In this document: positions 42,932-52,683 of the stretch, piece after piece | Layout of the letters: each line of letters opens with the position of its first letter | Position numbering within the stretch: the first letter of the stretch is position 1 | Source of the DNA: Candidatus Sulfuritelmatomonas gaucii | Lineage (GTDB): Bacteria; Acidobacteriota; Terriglobia; Terriglobales; Acidobacteriaceae | Length of the DNA: 64,000 bases | NCBI GenBank assembly: GCA_900290245.1 | Contig: OKRB01000057.1 | Coordinates: forward strand, 1-64,000 | Direction: 5' to 3' | Notes under the pieces: model-generated | Database searches by the model: none | The model's input: only the letters and a program-made list of their open reading frames with translations | What the model was told of the DNA's origin: nothing | Made by a program: the position numbers and the translations under genes

Positions 42932-43747
42932 ATGAACGCAAGACTCTTTCGTGCAACAGGTTTGGCCGCCGCGGCACTGGCCAGCCTGGTCGCCATTGCA
43001 ATACTGCCGGCCCAAGAGCCCGCATCGCAGCCCGAGACGAAGACGCCCGCTCCGCAACCGCCGCAGACCTTGACGTCGGCGCACCCCAACAATGCCTATT
43101 GGGTCGAGCACGACAAGCAATTGCTGGTCGACTTCGGCGGGCTGGAGCGGTTCAAGGAGGCTGATGTGCAACTGGGCGCTCCGGCGGCCGGCGAAGATCG
43201 CGTGGTCTTTATGGGCGACAGCATCACGGAAGGCTGGAAGCTCGACCAGTCATTTCCCGGCAAACCATATATCAACCGCGGAATCGGTGGCCAGACGACC
43301 CCGCAGATGCTGGTGCGGTTCCGAGAGGACGTGATCGATCTGAAGCCGAAAGTCGTGATCATTCTGGCCGGGACCAATGACATTGCAGGCAACACAGGAC
43401 CGATGACACTCGACGAAACCGAGGGGAACATTGCCTCGATGGCCGAGCTCGCAGCGACAAACGGCATTCGCGTGGTGATCAGCTCGGTGCTGCCTGCTTA
43501 TGACTACTCGTGGGCTCCGGGCCTTGAGCCTGCCCCCAAGATCGTGGAAGTGAACGAGTGGCTGAAAAAATACGCGGCCGATAAGGGCTACGTATTTGTG
43601 GATTACTACTCGGCGATGAAAGATACGCGCGGAGGCCTGCCGCCGAATTTGAGCAAGGACGGTGTGCATCCGCTGCCGGCCGGGTACGCCATCATGGCGC
43701 CGCTGGCCGAGGCCGGAATAGAGAAGGCCCTAAAGGGCGTTCATTGA
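42932..43747 (+). CDS. Exported SGNH/GDSL hydrolase
   Basis: A 271-residue protein with a signal peptide (about 1-27), a Pro-rich linker and an SGNH hydrolase domain. Block I is MGDSITEGW (Ser97), block II Gly in RGIGGQT, block III GTND (Asn149) and block V DGVHP (Asp243, His246), so all four blocks are intact. It could de-acetylate carbohydrates outside the cytoplasm. ATG 42932 starts the signal peptide with GGAG upstream; the frame runs back to 42803. Confidence 0.88.
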   Translation: MNARLFRATGLAAAALASLVAIAILPAQEPASQPETKTPAPQPPQTLTSAHPNNAYWVEHDKQLLVDFGGLERFKEADVQLGAPAAGEDRVVFMGDSITEGWKLDQSFPGKPYINRGIGGQTTPQMLVRFREDVIDLKPKVVIILAGTNDIAGNTGPMTLDETEGNIASMAELAATNGIRVVISSVLPAYDYSWAPGLEPAPKIVEVNEWLKKYAADKGYVFVDYYSAMKDTRGGLPPNLSKDGVHPLPAGYAIMAPLAEAGIEKALKGVH

Positions 43748-43826
43748 TTTCTTGCCAAGCGGCTTGTTGCCGTCCTGAAGCAGCCGGGGATGCGAATGGA
43801 CGGCCACGGGGTCACACATTGACCAG

Positions 43827-44381
43827 CTAGTGCAAAGAGCGACTCTGCAGCCAAAGGACTGCGCAAGCGATTGCGAGCAGGATCGTGACTACGGAAAGAA
43901 ACATCACCGCCAGCCGAGTGCGCCGCAGCGTGGCGAGTGCGCTGGCAAGATCAGGACTAGCCTGATCAAGAATCGGCGCTGATTCTGGAGGCGGCGTGTC
44001 TGCCGCACGGACGCGGAACACCGGCGTGTAGCTTCCGCGCGGAATCTCAAAGATCAGCGGTTCCCCTTTGCCTTCCGAGGCAAAGTAAGCATCCACGCGC
44101 CGGCGCAACTCGGTTGCGCTGACTCTTACAATGTTGTCCTGGCTGGTGTCGTAAGACTCTCTGCGGCCGAAGACGGCCTGACCGATTTCCTGCTCGTGAA
44201 TGTCGGTTGTTCCCTCTTTGATCGATTTGCTGCCGACATAAAGCAGGAACTCCCTGAGCCGCGCAGCGCGTTTCAGTTGTGGACTTGCGGCGGCACCTTC
44301 CAATACCTTCCAGCAAGCCTCGGTGCTCAATCCGTTGGCGCCATCTTTGGGATCTGGGCTCATGCAGAGGCCGAGGGCCAC
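43827..44381 (-). CDS. Acidobacterial DNA-binding-like protein with C-terminal membrane helix
   Basis: A 184-residue protein. Residues about 25-125 hold a domain seen in many acidobacterial regulators: LREFLLYVGSKSIKEG, HEQEIGQAVFGR, DNIVRVSATELRRRVDAYF and IPRGSYTPVF. It is followed by a Pro-rich linker and one membrane helix (about 158-178). Similar proteins carry sensor domains after the helix; here nothing follows. It starts at GTG 44381, with ATG 44363 possible. It is divergent from the GH38 gene and might regulate it. Confidence 0.65.
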   Translation of the reverse strand: MALGLCMSPDPKDGANGLSTEACWKVLEGAAASPQLKRAARLREFLLYVGSKSIKEGTTDIHEQEIGQAVFGRRESYDTSQDNIVRVSATELRRRVDAYFASEGKGEPLIFEIPRGSYTPVFRVRAADTPPPESAPILDQASPDLASALATLRRTRLAVMFLSVVTILLAIACAVLWLQSRSLH

Positions 44382-44849
44382 TCCACTTCAGTTAAACTGG
44401 CAACTGCCGGGAAAGCAGAGCCGGGGACTACCCGTTTCTTGTATCACTCCGGTCTGGCAAACGTCCACTTTCCAACCGTACGGCATTGATTAATAAGTGC
44501 TTATTCTCAACTCGGGCTTGCAATCGCCAGATGAAAATACCGGAGATAGGAGACCGCTCTCCCAGAATCCAAGACAGCACGCCGATTGGCGAGAGACAGT
44601 GCAATGAGCCTTTCGCGCGTCTGTGAACCATCAGTCGATCGAGGAAACGAAGAGAGCTTCCATGTCAGCTTATCTCAATCGCTTACAGTATTTCTTACGG
44701 TAAATTGACTGAAATTCAACCCCGGCAAAAGGGCACAGTTGTACGCACCTCACTTTGCGGTTCACTCTGCGCAGTCGCAGGCAGGAGCGATTGACTTACA
44801 CTTACAGAATCTCAAACGCAGCAAACAAACAGGGGGGATTGATTCAGTG
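44382..44849. other. Intergenic region before the GH38 gene
   Basis: About 470 bases with no convincing gene. A near-duplicate, CTTACAGTA and CTTACGGTA, lies around 44684-44703. TTGACT follows at 44705-44710 and could be a -35 box, but no matching -10 is obvious. Confidence 0.45.
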
Positions 44850-47800
44850 ATGAGACGCAAGCCGTGGATCGTATTGACGCTTGGGATTCTATTTTCCGGG
44901 ATTGCTCCGGCCCAATCGGCACAGCAAATTGGCACGGCTGCAAAGTGGCTGCCACAGCCGACGCAGCAGGTGATTGAGCGACTCGGCGAGCTAAACCGCA
45001 TCCCTGATGGCGAGTGGCGCGTTCATCCCGGCGATCTGCCGCACGGTGAGAGCCCGGACCTTGACGATTCAGCCTGGCCGATCGCCAAGCCGGGAAGCGA
45101 ATACTCCGAAGACGCGGTCTGGTTTCGGCAGTGGATCGACATTCCGCAAAACCTTCATGGATACGATCTGACGGGCGCGCGAATCTGGTTTCAGTTCCAG
45201 GCGCGAACGGGCGGCCACGATATCGTGACCCAAATTGTTTACTTCAACGGGCGGCGCGTGGCGCTTGGCGAGAGCCTAGAGCAGATTGTTCTTGCCGACC
45301 AGGCCAAGCCGGGAGAAAAGATCCTGGTCGCAGTGAAACTTCTCGCCACTTCTTTCAGCAAGCAGTTCCGGGGTGCAACCCTTACGGTTGATTTTGCGCC
45401 CGGACGGCCGAACCCGCAGGATTTGAGCGAAGAGTTCCTTTCCGCGGCAGAGCTGATTCCGAGCCTGTCAAGCGATGTCCCGGCCGATGAATCCACGCTC
45501 GAAAAAGCAATCGGCCAGGTCGATGTTGCGGCGCTCGATTCCGGTAATCAACAACAGTTCGATACTTCGTTGCACGCGTCGGTGAAAACGCTGGAGCCGC
45601 TGCGACCTCTGTTGCAGCAGGCCACGATGCATCTCACCGGCAACTCACACATCGATGCCGCATGGCTGTGGCCGCGGACTGAAACCGTCGACGTGGTCAA
45701 GCGCACATTCTCAACTGCGCTGCAACTGATGCACGAATATCCCGGCTACACCTTTACGCAATCGGCGGCTGCCTATAACGATTGGCTTGCCGACAAGTAC
45801 CCGGAGATCAATGACGAGATCAAGAAGCGCATCGGCGAGGGCCGCTGGGAAGTGGTGGGAGGAATGTGGGTCGAGCCCGACCTCAATCTCCCGAGCGGCG
45901 AATCGATCGCGCGGTCCATTCTTATCGGCAAGCGCTGGTACAAGGAACATTACGGCGTCGACGTTCATATCGGCTGGAATCCCGACTCCTTCGGCTATGA
46001 CTGGCAGCTTCCGCAGATTTATAAGAAGTCGGGGATTGATTATTTTGTCACGCAGAAAATGTCGTGGAATGACACGAACCAGTTGCCGCTCAAACTGTTC
46101 TGGTGGAAGTCGCCTGACGGCAGCAAGGTGCTCACTTACTTTCCGCACGGCTATGGGAACAGTAATCTGAGTCCTGTGCGACTCTCCGCCGATCTGGCGC
46201 AAGCACGGGTCCTCGCTCCGGGAATGACGGAGATGATGGATCTCTATGGCGTCGGTGATCATGGCGGCGGGCCAACCCGCGATGTTCTCGACCAGGGCGA
46301 GCGCTGGACGCAGCCGGACAAGATCGCGCCCAAGATGGAATTCGGGACGGCGCTATCCTTTTTCACGTCCGTCGAAAAACAGGTGGCGCCCGAATCGAAG
46401 ACCTGGAATTACAAGACGATTGCCGACGGATACCAATATCCGGCGGCGCCGCCGACCGGTGAGATCTCCATCCCCACATGGGACGATGAGCTATACCTCG
46501 AATTTCATCGTGGCGTGTACACCACGCAAGCCGGCATGAAACGTAACCTGCGCGACGCGCCCGAATGGACCTTGCATGCGGAGGACTACGCGTCGCTGGC
46601 GTGGCTCGACGGAAATTCCTATCCGGAGCAGGAACTGACCGATGCATGGAAGAAAATTACATTCAACGATTTTCACGATCTTTCGGCGGGGTCGGGGATT
46701 GCCACGATTTATCGCGATGCACAAAAAGATTTCGATCAGGTGCGTTGGGAGACGAGTGAAATTTCCGGCAAGGCCCTGAACACCGTCGCAGAGCGCGTGA
46801 ATACCGGCGCGCAGCAAGGGGTTCCAATCTTTGTATTCAATCCGCTGGCGTGGCGGCGCTCGGGGCATTTTAAAGTGCACGTCCAGATGCCCGCGGAAAC
46901 AGCCGATGTGTCTGTCCTCGACGCGCACGGGGCAGTGCTGCCTTCGCAGGTGCTTTCAAAGGACGCGAAGACGCATGCCTTCGATCTGCTGGTGGAAGCA
47001 CGCGACCTGCCGGCGATGGGTTACGAGGTGCTGCGCGTCGTTCCCGGCAAGCGCGCCTTTGCAAGCGATCTGCGCGTGACGGGAACGACGCTCGAGAACG
47101 CAAATCTCCGCGTCGTCGTCGATCCCAAAACAGGATGCATCACGAGCCTTTACGACAAGCGCGCGAGCTTTGAAGCGCTGGCTCCGGGAACCTGCGGGAA
47201 TGAACTGCAGGCCTTCGCCGACAAACCGGCACGGTACGACGCATGGAACATCGATCCCGGAACGCTCGATCAACCTCCCGCGCGCCTCACACAGACTGAC
47301 TCCGTTGAAGTGGTCGAGAAAGGACCAATGCGCGCCGTGATTCGCGTGACGCGCCACTGGCAGAGCTCGAAATTTGTGCAGCAGATTGTTCTATATGCCG
47401 GAAGCGACGAAGCGGAAGTCGAGAACGACGTTGACTGGCATGAGACGCATGTTCTGCTGAAAGCCGCGTTCGCTCTTTCGGCTTCGGCCCCATTTGCGAC
47501 ATACGAGATACCATTTGGAACCATCGAACGGCCAACCACACGCAACAACAGTTGGGAAAAGGCTCGCTTTGAGGTTCCGGCACTGCGCTGGGCCGATCTG
47601 GGCGACGCACAGCATGGATTCAGCCTCATCAATGATTCCAAGTTCGGCTACGATGCCGTCGGCAACTTGCTGCGCCTGAGCCTTCTTCGCTCGCCCACTT
47701 CGCCTGATCCCGATGCGGACCGCGGCCATCAGCACTTCAGCTATGCGCTCTATCCCCACGCAGACGATTGGAAGCAGGCCATGACCATCCGTCACGGATA

Positions 47801-48143
47801 CGAGTTCAACGAGAAACCGACAGCGATGCAGGTAGAGGCGCACACTGGCGAAATGCCGCCCGAATTCTCCTTTGTGTCGCTCACGCCAGACAACGTGGTC
47901 CTCACGGCTATGAAGAAAGCCGAAGACAGTGACGCGCTCATATTTCACATGTATGAGTGGGCAGGAAGAGATGCAACCGTTGAGCTGAAGGTGCCGCATG
48001 GAGCAACAGGCGCGATGGAGACAAACCTGATGGAACAACCCGAGGGGAAACCGCTCGCTCTTGACAACGATCGCGTTGAGATTGCGATTCATTCTTACCA
48101 GATTCTGGCGCTTCGCGTGGATTTCCCGCACAGGGAGAGGTGA
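44850..48143 (+). CDS. Exported GH38 alpha-mannosidase
   Basis: A 1097-residue glycoside hydrolase family 38 enzyme. A signal peptide (about 1-22) and an N-terminal jelly-roll-like beta domain precede the catalytic domain. Metal binding is in GNSHIDAAWLWP, the nucleophile is Asp379 in WNPDSFGYDW, and WVEPDLNLPSGES and DHGGGPTRD complete the core. The C-terminal half is a beta-sandwich domain. It releases alpha-mannose, probably from glycans in the periplasm. The frame opens at 44739, but the signal peptide starts at ATG 44850. Confidence 0.9.
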   Translation: MRRKPWIVLTLGILFSGIAPAQSAQQIGTAAKWLPQPTQQVIERLGELNRIPDGEWRVHPGDLPHGESPDLDDSAWPIAKPGSEYSEDAVWFRQWIDIPQNLHGYDLTGARIWFQFQARTGGHDIVTQIVYFNGRRVALGESLEQIVLADQAKPGEKILVAVKLLATSFSKQFRGATLTVDFAPGRPNPQDLSEEFLSAAELIPSLSSDVPADESTLEKAIGQVDVAALDSGNQQQFDTSLHASVKTLEPLRPLLQQATMHLTGNSHIDAAWLWPRTETVDVVKRTFSTALQLMHEYPGYTFTQSAAAYNDWLADKYPEINDEIKKRIGEGRWEVVGGMWVEPDLNLPSGESIARSILIGKRWYKEHYGVDVHIGWNPDSFGYDWQLPQIYKKSGIDYFVTQKMSWNDTNQLPLKLFWWKSPDGSKVLTYFPHGYGNSNLSPVRLSADLAQARVLAPGMTEMMDLYGVGDHGGGPTRDVLDQGERWTQPDKIAPKMEFGTALSFFTSVEKQVAPESKTWNYKTIADGYQYPAAPPTGEISIPTWDDELYLEFHRGVYTTQAGMKRNLRDAPEWTLHAEDYASLAWLDGNSYPEQELTDAWKKITFNDFHDLSAGSGIATIYRDAQKDFDQVRWETSEISGKALNTVAERVNTGAQQGVPIFVFNPLAWRRSGHFKVHVQMPAETADVSVLDAHGAVLPSQVLSKDAKTHAFDLLVEARDLPAMGYEVLRVVPGKRAFASDLRVTGTTLENANLRVVVDPKTGCITSLYDKRASFEALAPGTCGNELQAFADKPARYDAWNIDPGTLDQPPARLTQTDSVEVVEKGPMRAVIRVTRHWQSSKFVQQIVLYAGSDEAEVENDVDWHETHVLLKAAFALSASAPFATYEIPFGTIERPTTRNNSWEKARFEVPALRWADLGDAQHGFSLINDSKFGYDAVGNLLRLSLLRSPTSPDPDADRGHQHFSYALYPHADDWKQAMTIRHGYEFNEKPTAMQVEAHTGEMPPEFSFVSLTPDNVVLTAMKKAEDSDALIFHMYEWAGRDATVELKVPHGATGAMETNLMEQPEGKPLALDNDRVEIAIHSYQILALRVDFPHRER

Positions 48144-48157
48144 ACTGCCCGTCGCCG

Positions 48158-48376
48158 TTATCTTCGCGCGTCCTGGAACTCCTCGAGCCAGGCCATCTGG
48201 ATCGCTTCGAGACGCGGCTCGTTCGATAGTTTCGGGTCGTCGGCGAAATCTTCGAGTGCGTTGACGTAACGGTGCAGATCAGTGAAACGGACAGTCAACG
48301 GATCGAGGTCCGGGAATTTCTCGGCCAACTGAATGCCGATCTCTTCGGCGTCGGTCCAGTGAAGTTCGCGCTGCAT
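48158..48376 (-). CDS. iscX: Fe-S assembly protein IscX
   Basis: A 72-residue acidic protein matching IscX/YfhJ: LHWTDAEEIGIQLAEKFPDLDP, VRFTDLHRYV and EAIQMAWLEEF, given as separate pieces. IscX regulates IscS and binds iron at its acidic face. The ATG at 48376 has GGAG 8 nt upstream and is preferred over 48391. Last gene of the isc operon. Confidence 0.85.
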   Translation of the reverse strand: MQRELHWTDAEEIGIQLAEKFPDLDPLTVRFTDLHRYVNALEDFADDPKLSNEPRLEAIQMAWLEEFQDARR

Positions 48377-48410
48377 CTCTCGTTTCTCCATTGCTTCAAG
48401 TCATCTACGT

Positions 48411-48476
48411 GAGCGCGATCGCGCTCGGTATGCGAGAGGACCAGAGGCCCTCGCGACAGCCGGTCAGGAGACCGGC
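48411..48476. repeat. Two palindromes between fdx and iscX
   Basis: GAGCGCGATCGCGCTC (48411-48426) is a perfect 16-bp palindrome. GCCGGTC (48459-48465) pairs with GACCGGC (48470-48476) around a 4-nt loop. The second resembles GACCCGGCGCTACG near 8827. They may be REP-like and could separate iscX expression from the rest. Confidence 0.5.
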
Positions 48477-48485
48477 GCTACGAAT

Positions 48486-48911
48486 TCACTTTGGCGCTGC
48501 AATGGCCAAGGGCTTGCCCTCGCAGACGTAGTTGCGGTTCCAGCTCGGAATTTCGACAACGTAATCTCCGGGGCGAGTGATCACCGCCTGGCATCCCAGG
48601 CGCGAATTCAATTGCTGATCCGCGGCCATGTCGAGCCGGTCGAGCTCATCGTCTTCGGCTTCGCTGACGCCCGCAGCGCCCGCCTTCACCCAGACGTGGC
48701 AAGTGGTGCAGGCGCAGGATCCGCCGCAGGCGTGGTCGAGATTGACGCCGAAGTTCTCCGCCACATCGAGAAACGACATCGGCTTGCCGTGATGATCGTA
48801 GGGCATGGCGCCGAATTCGAACTCAACGATGCGGCCTTCGGGAAGGAAAGTCACGCGGACCAACTTGCCTGGCGGAATCCCACTATTTGACGTGTTACTC
48901 ATCCCCGTCAT
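48486..48911 (-). CDS. fdx: Isc [2Fe-2S] ferredoxin
   Basis: A 141-residue ferredoxin of the Isc type. The cluster motif is HACGGSCACTTCHVW with the fourth Cys in RLGCQAV. An N-terminal extension and a short insertion (MPYDHHGKPMSF) are longer than in E. coli Fdx. It supplies electrons for cluster assembly on IscU. It follows hscA on the same strand. Confidence 0.9.
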   Translation of the reverse strand: MTGMSNTSNSGIPPGKLVRVTFLPEGRIVEFEFGAMPYDHHGKPMSFLDVAENFGVNLDHACGGSCACTTCHVWVKAGAAGVSEAEDDELDRLDMAADQQLNSRLGCQAVITRPGDYVVEIPSWNRNYVCEGKPLAIAAPK

Positions 48912-48948
48912 GCCCCCGTCGCTGACTCGCTGACCTGCTGACTCGACG

Positions 48949-50904
48949 CTAATTAAACTCCGCCGGCGCCATGGCGTGCGGTGCGGTCACGGCCTCGTCT
49001 ACCTTCTCGCCAGCTTCGGTCATGGTTTTTCCTCGGATGGCGCTTGAAACTGCCGCGTCCATCATCAACTCCGCAAAATGGCGCGTGGCTTTGTCGAGCG
49101 CCACAATAGCCTGGCTGATCGCGCCCAGATTCGACGTCTGCTTGACCATCGTAAGCCAGTCGCGCGCGGCAGCGACGGCAGTCTGTTCCTCGGCGCTCAA
49201 TTGGTTCCACGCCGGGTTCTGCGGCGCCTTGGCCACTACGGCAAGAATCGAATCCGCTTCATTGCGCGCCTCGATGAGCAGCCGCTTGGCGAAATCCTCT
49301 TCCGCATGGTCGAAGGAGTCGAGGATCATGTTCTCCACTTGCTCATCAGTCAGGCCGTAAGTCGGCTTCACTTCGATTTGAGCGGCCTTTCCACTGCGCT
49401 GCTCGCGCGCGGAGACCTGCAGGATGCCGTCGGCATCAATGAGGAAGCGAACCTCGATGCGCGGTAAACCGGCAGCCATGGGCGGAATTTCTTTCAGATC
49501 GAAGCGCGCCAGAGAGCGGCAATCAGCGGCCAGCTCGCGCTCGCCCTGGAGCACGTGGATTGCTACGCTGGTCTGCCCGTCGACACCGGTGGTGAAGTGT
49601 TCCGTAGCCGAAGCGGGGATAGTGGAGTTGCGCTGGATCATGCGCGCCACCGTGCCGCCAAGCTGCTCCATGCCCAGCGAGAGCGGCGTCACGTCGAGCA
49701 GCAGCAGCTCCTCTGTCGCCTGCGAGGAGCCGGCAAGAATATCGGCCTGAACGGCTGCACCGAGCGCGACTACCTCGTCGGGGTTCAGCTCAATATGCTG
49801 CTTATTACCGCGAGCGCTGAGGTGGAAGAGATTGTCAACAAGCGCGCGCACCGCAGGGATTCGCGTCGAACCGCCGACCAGAACCACTTCGTCAATCTGC
49901 TCCGGTGTGACGCCGGCGTCGGCCATGGCCTGCTTGCACGGGCCAGCGGTCCGCGCGAGCACGGGCTCGATGATTGCTTCGAAGACTGAGCGCGGAATCT
50001 CGCGTTGATAGCGGTCGCCATAGGGCAATTCGATATCGAAGCGCACCGACTGCTCAGCGGAAAGCTTGATCTTGGCGTCAATGGCAGCCATGCGCAATGC
50101 CTGCACCGCGCCCGGCTGCGCGCGCAAATCGACGCCGTGCTCATCACGAATCTCGTCGAGCGCAATCGCCACCAGCAGATTGTCGATGTCGTCGCCGCCC
50201 AGATGCGTGTCGCCGTTGGTGGACTGCACTTCGAAGATGCCGTCGCGCAGCTTGAGGATCGAGATGTCGAAGGTGCCGCCTCCCAGATCGTAGACGGCAA
50301 TGGTGCCTTCCTTCGCTCGATCGAGCCCGTAGGCCAGCGCGGCCGCGGTGGGTTCGTTCACGAGTCGCAGCACTTCCAGGCCTGCCATGCGGCCGGCATC
50401 TTTTGTAGCCTGGCGCTGCCCATCGTTGAAGTAGGCCGGGACAGTGATCACAGCCTGCCTGACCTGCGCGCCGAAAAAGCGTTCTGCGTTGCGCTTGAGT
50501 TGGCGCAAGATGTATGCGGAGATTTCAGGAGGAGTGAAGCGCAGCTCGCCTAACTGAATGCGTGGCACTTCGTTCGAAATGCCTAGGCCGGCTTCCACGT
50601 CTTCGGCGAGACGAAATGGAAAATACTTCAGCTCCTTTCGAACCTCTTCGATACCGCGACCCATGAGCCGCTTGACAGAATACACGACACGCTCCGGCGT
50701 TTCAATCAGCGCTTTGCGCGCACTGTTCCCCACGGTGACGGAAGGCCGGCCGCCGCCGGCAGGGATGGGATCGAGCGCGACAACCGACGGCACGAGATTC
50801 GAGCCATCCACGCCGGGAATGATGACCGGCTTGTCGCCTTGCATATAAGCGACGAGAGAATTCGTGGTTCCCAGATCGATGCCGACGATGCGTTGCTGCG
50901 CCAT
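48949..50904 (-). CDS. hscA: Fe-S assembly Hsp70 chaperone HscA
   Basis: A 651-residue Hsp70. The ATPase domain starts [16 protein letters not shown], includes [13 protein letters not shown] and [12 protein letters not shown]; the substrate domain follows with [14 protein letters not shown]. The Isc context, with hscB directly upstream (9 nt apart), identifies it as HscA and not DnaK. It helps release the cluster from IscU through the LPPVK motif. Confidence 0.93.
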   Translation of the reverse strand: MAQQRIVGIDLGTTNSLVAYMQGDKPVIIPGVDGSNLVPSVVALDPIPAGGGRPSVTVGNSARKALIETPERVVYSVKRLMGRGIEEVRKELKYFPFRLAEDVEAGLGISNEVPRIQLGELRFTPPEISAYILRQLKRNAERFFGAQVRQAVITVPAYFNDGQRQATKDAGRMAGLEVLRLVNEPTAAALAYGLDRAKEGTIAVYDLGGGTFDISILKLRDGIFEVQSTNGDTHLGGDDIDNLLVAIALDEIRDEHGVDLRAQPGAVQALRMAAIDAKIKLSAEQSVRFDIELPYGDRYQREIPRSVFEAIIEPVLARTAGPCKQAMADAGVTPEQIDEVVLVGGSTRIPAVRALVDNLFHLSARGNKQHIELNPDEVVALGAAVQADILAGSSQATEELLLLDVTPLSLGMEQLGGTVARMIQRNSTIPASATEHFTTGVDGQTSVAIHVLQGERELAADCRSLARFDLKEIPPMAAGLPRIEVRFLIDADGILQVSAREQRSGKAAQIEVKPTYGLTDEQVENMILDSFDHAEEDFAKRLLIEARNEADSILAVVAKAPQNPAWNQLSAEEQTAVAAARDWLTMVKQTSNLGAISQAIVALDKATRHFAELMMDAAVSSAIRGKTMTEAGEKVDEAVTAPHAMAPAEFN

Positions 50905-50913
50905 TTCTACCGA

Positions 50914-51609
50914 CTAGTCTCCCAGGGTTTCGGCTACGTCGCGGATCAGATTGCTGAGGTAGCGCCTGCGGTCGAGCAAGGCGACCATAGCTTGTTCGGC
51001 GGGCTGGCGCTCGGCCGCATCGCCGGCATCCCAGATCGCCCAATCCGCGCGAAGCTCGCGATCTACCGCGTCGACCCGGCGCTCGAATTTACGCTTCGCA
51101 GCAAGCAGGCTTTCTTTTAATTCGGGATTCTCCTCGCCCGTCTTTCGCGCTGCGCGCAATTCTTCCAATTGCATATTGAGATCGAAGACTTCTTCCAGCA
51201 GATTTTTTCCCTGGTTTTGGAAGAGTGCTGTGGGACTCGGAGGCGCAGCGGACTCGCCGATCGCCGCTCCCTGGAGTTTCAACAGATATTCTGTACGCCG
51301 CAACGGGTCTTTCAGTGTGCGATAGGCATCGTTGAGCAGCGCCGTGTCGGCCAGGCTCCACTGTTTTTCGTTGACACTGGCGCGGGCGAAGCGGTCGGGA
51401 TGCAACTTGCGGCTGAGGCGGTGAAACTCGCGTTCCAATACGGCCAAATCGAGGTTCAGTCGCGGCTCAAGACCAAAGACGGAAAAGTAATCGGCGCCGG
51501 AAGGGGGCTGGATCTTGCTGCAATGCGGACAGAAGAGCGTGGATTCGTTCTGTGCGACGGAACAGGCCCAGCAGGCAACGGGAACCGCGGGTTCGAGGAC
51601 TTTCAGCAT
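50914..51609 (-). CDS. hscB: Fe-S assembly co-chaperone HscB with zinc ribbon
   Basis: A 231-residue J-domain protein with HPD in KLHPDRFAR and a C-terminal helical IscU-binding domain. Ahead of the J domain, Cys13, 16, 27 and 30 form a CxxC-CxxC zinc ribbon, as in human HSC20 but absent in E. coli HscB. It stimulates HscA ATPase. It lies between iscA and hscA in the operon. Confidence 0.9.
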   Translation of the reverse strand: MLKVLEPAVPVACWACSVAQNESTLFCPHCSKIQPPSGADYFSVFGLEPRLNLDLAVLEREFHRLSRKLHPDRFARASVNEKQWSLADTALLNDAYRTLKDPLRRTEYLLKLQGAAIGESAAPPSPTALFQNQGKNLLEEVFDLNMQLEELRAARKTGEENPELKESLLAAKRKFERRVDAVDRELRADWAIWDAGDAAERQPAEQAMVALLDRRRYLSNLIRDVAETLGD

Positions 51610-51644
51610 CTAGCGGCCTAACACGTACAACGCTCAAAACAAAA

Positions 51645-52058
51645 CTAAACAGAAAAGGAGGTACCGCACCCGCAGGACTTCGTGGAGTTCGGGTTGATGA
51701 AGTTGAATCCCTGGCGCAGCAGCGTCTCCTCGTAATCGAGCGTCATGCCGTGAAGATAAACAAAACTCTTGGGGTCGACGAAGACGCGCACTCCTTCGAA
51801 CATGAAGATGCGGTCGCGCTCGCGTGGATGCGCATCAAAATTGATCGCGTAGGAAAGCCCCGAGCAGCCGCCGCCTTTCACGCCCAGGCGCAGGCCACCT
51901 TCCTCAGGCGAAATGCCCTCCTTGGCGAGGATCGCGCGAATGCGCTTGACGGCCGCGGGGGTCACTTGCAGATCATGCACTGGCGCTTGCGGCGCGTTGG
52001 GCTGCGATGCTGTGGTGTCTTGCGACGGTTTTGATTCGATGGTGATGATGTTTGCCAT
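51645..52058 (-). CDS. iscA: Fe-S assembly A-type protein IscA
   Basis: A 137-residue A-type carrier. The three metal-binding Cys residues are in GGGCSGLSY and SCGCGTSF. A polar N-terminal extension of about 25 residues precedes the normal start LQVTPAAVKRI. ATG 52058 is taken; the frame continues upstream to 52169 without reason to extend. It follows iscU. Confidence 0.92.
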   Translation of the reverse strand: MANIITIESKPSQDTTASQPNAPQAPVHDLQVTPAAVKRIRAILAKEGISPEEGGLRLGVKGGGCSGLSYAINFDAHPRERDRIFMFEGVRVFVDPKSFVYLHGMTLDYEETLLRQGFNFINPNSTKSCGCGTSFSV

Positions 52059-52192
52059 AATCCCTGTTCGTTTCCTCAGGGGCTGAAGCCCCGTCCGTTT
52101 TCTTGAGCTCGTTTGACACGACTGAAGTCGCGCCCCAATACGAAACCCGGTTCGGCTTGGTACGGCCAAAGCCGTACCCTTTCAAAGCAATG

Positions 52193-52609
52193 TCATTTCG
52201 CCGTTTCGGCCGGTGCTGCTTCCGTCACGGTGTTCTTCTTTCTCCAGTCGCCGATGGCCGCGCGAATCGCATCCTCGGCAAGCACCGAGCAGTGAATCTT
52301 CACCGGCGGCAGCGACAATTCCTTCACAATGTCGGTGTTCTTGATGGCCAGCGCGTCATCCACAGTGCGGCCTTTGATCCATTCCGTTGCCAGCGACGAA
52401 CTGGCGATGGCCGAGCCGCAGCCGAAGGTCTTGAACCTGGCCTCTTCAATCACCTGCGTTTCGGGATTCACGCGGATCTGCAGGCGCATCACGTCGCCGC
52501 ACTCGGGCGCGCCCACAAGGCCCGTGCCCACCTCGGCCGAATTCTTGTCGAGCGTGCCCACGTTCCGCGGGTTGTTGTAGTGGTCCACGACTTTGTCGCT
52601 GTATGCCAT
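52193..52609 (-). CDS. iscU: Fe-S scaffold protein IscU
   Basis: A 138-residue scaffold with Cys37 (PECGD, Asp39), Cys64 (TFGCGSAIASSS) and Cys107 (KIHCSVLAED), and the LPPVK HscA-binding motif at 100-104. All functional residues are intact. The cluster is built here from sulfur supplied by IscS. Confidence 0.95.
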   Translation of the reverse strand: MAYSDKVVDHYNNPRNVGTLDKNSAEVGTGLVGAPECGDVMRLQIRVNPETQVIEEARFKTFGCGSAIASSSLATEWIKGRTVDDALAIKNTDIVKELSLPPVKIHCSVLAEDAIRAAIGDWRKKNTVTEAAPAETAK

Positions 52610-52683
52610 CGTTCCAGGTCGTCCTTACGCGGTCACCGCGCCTTTCTATTTGATTCGGCAGGCATGGCTGCCGATGCTTCCCA

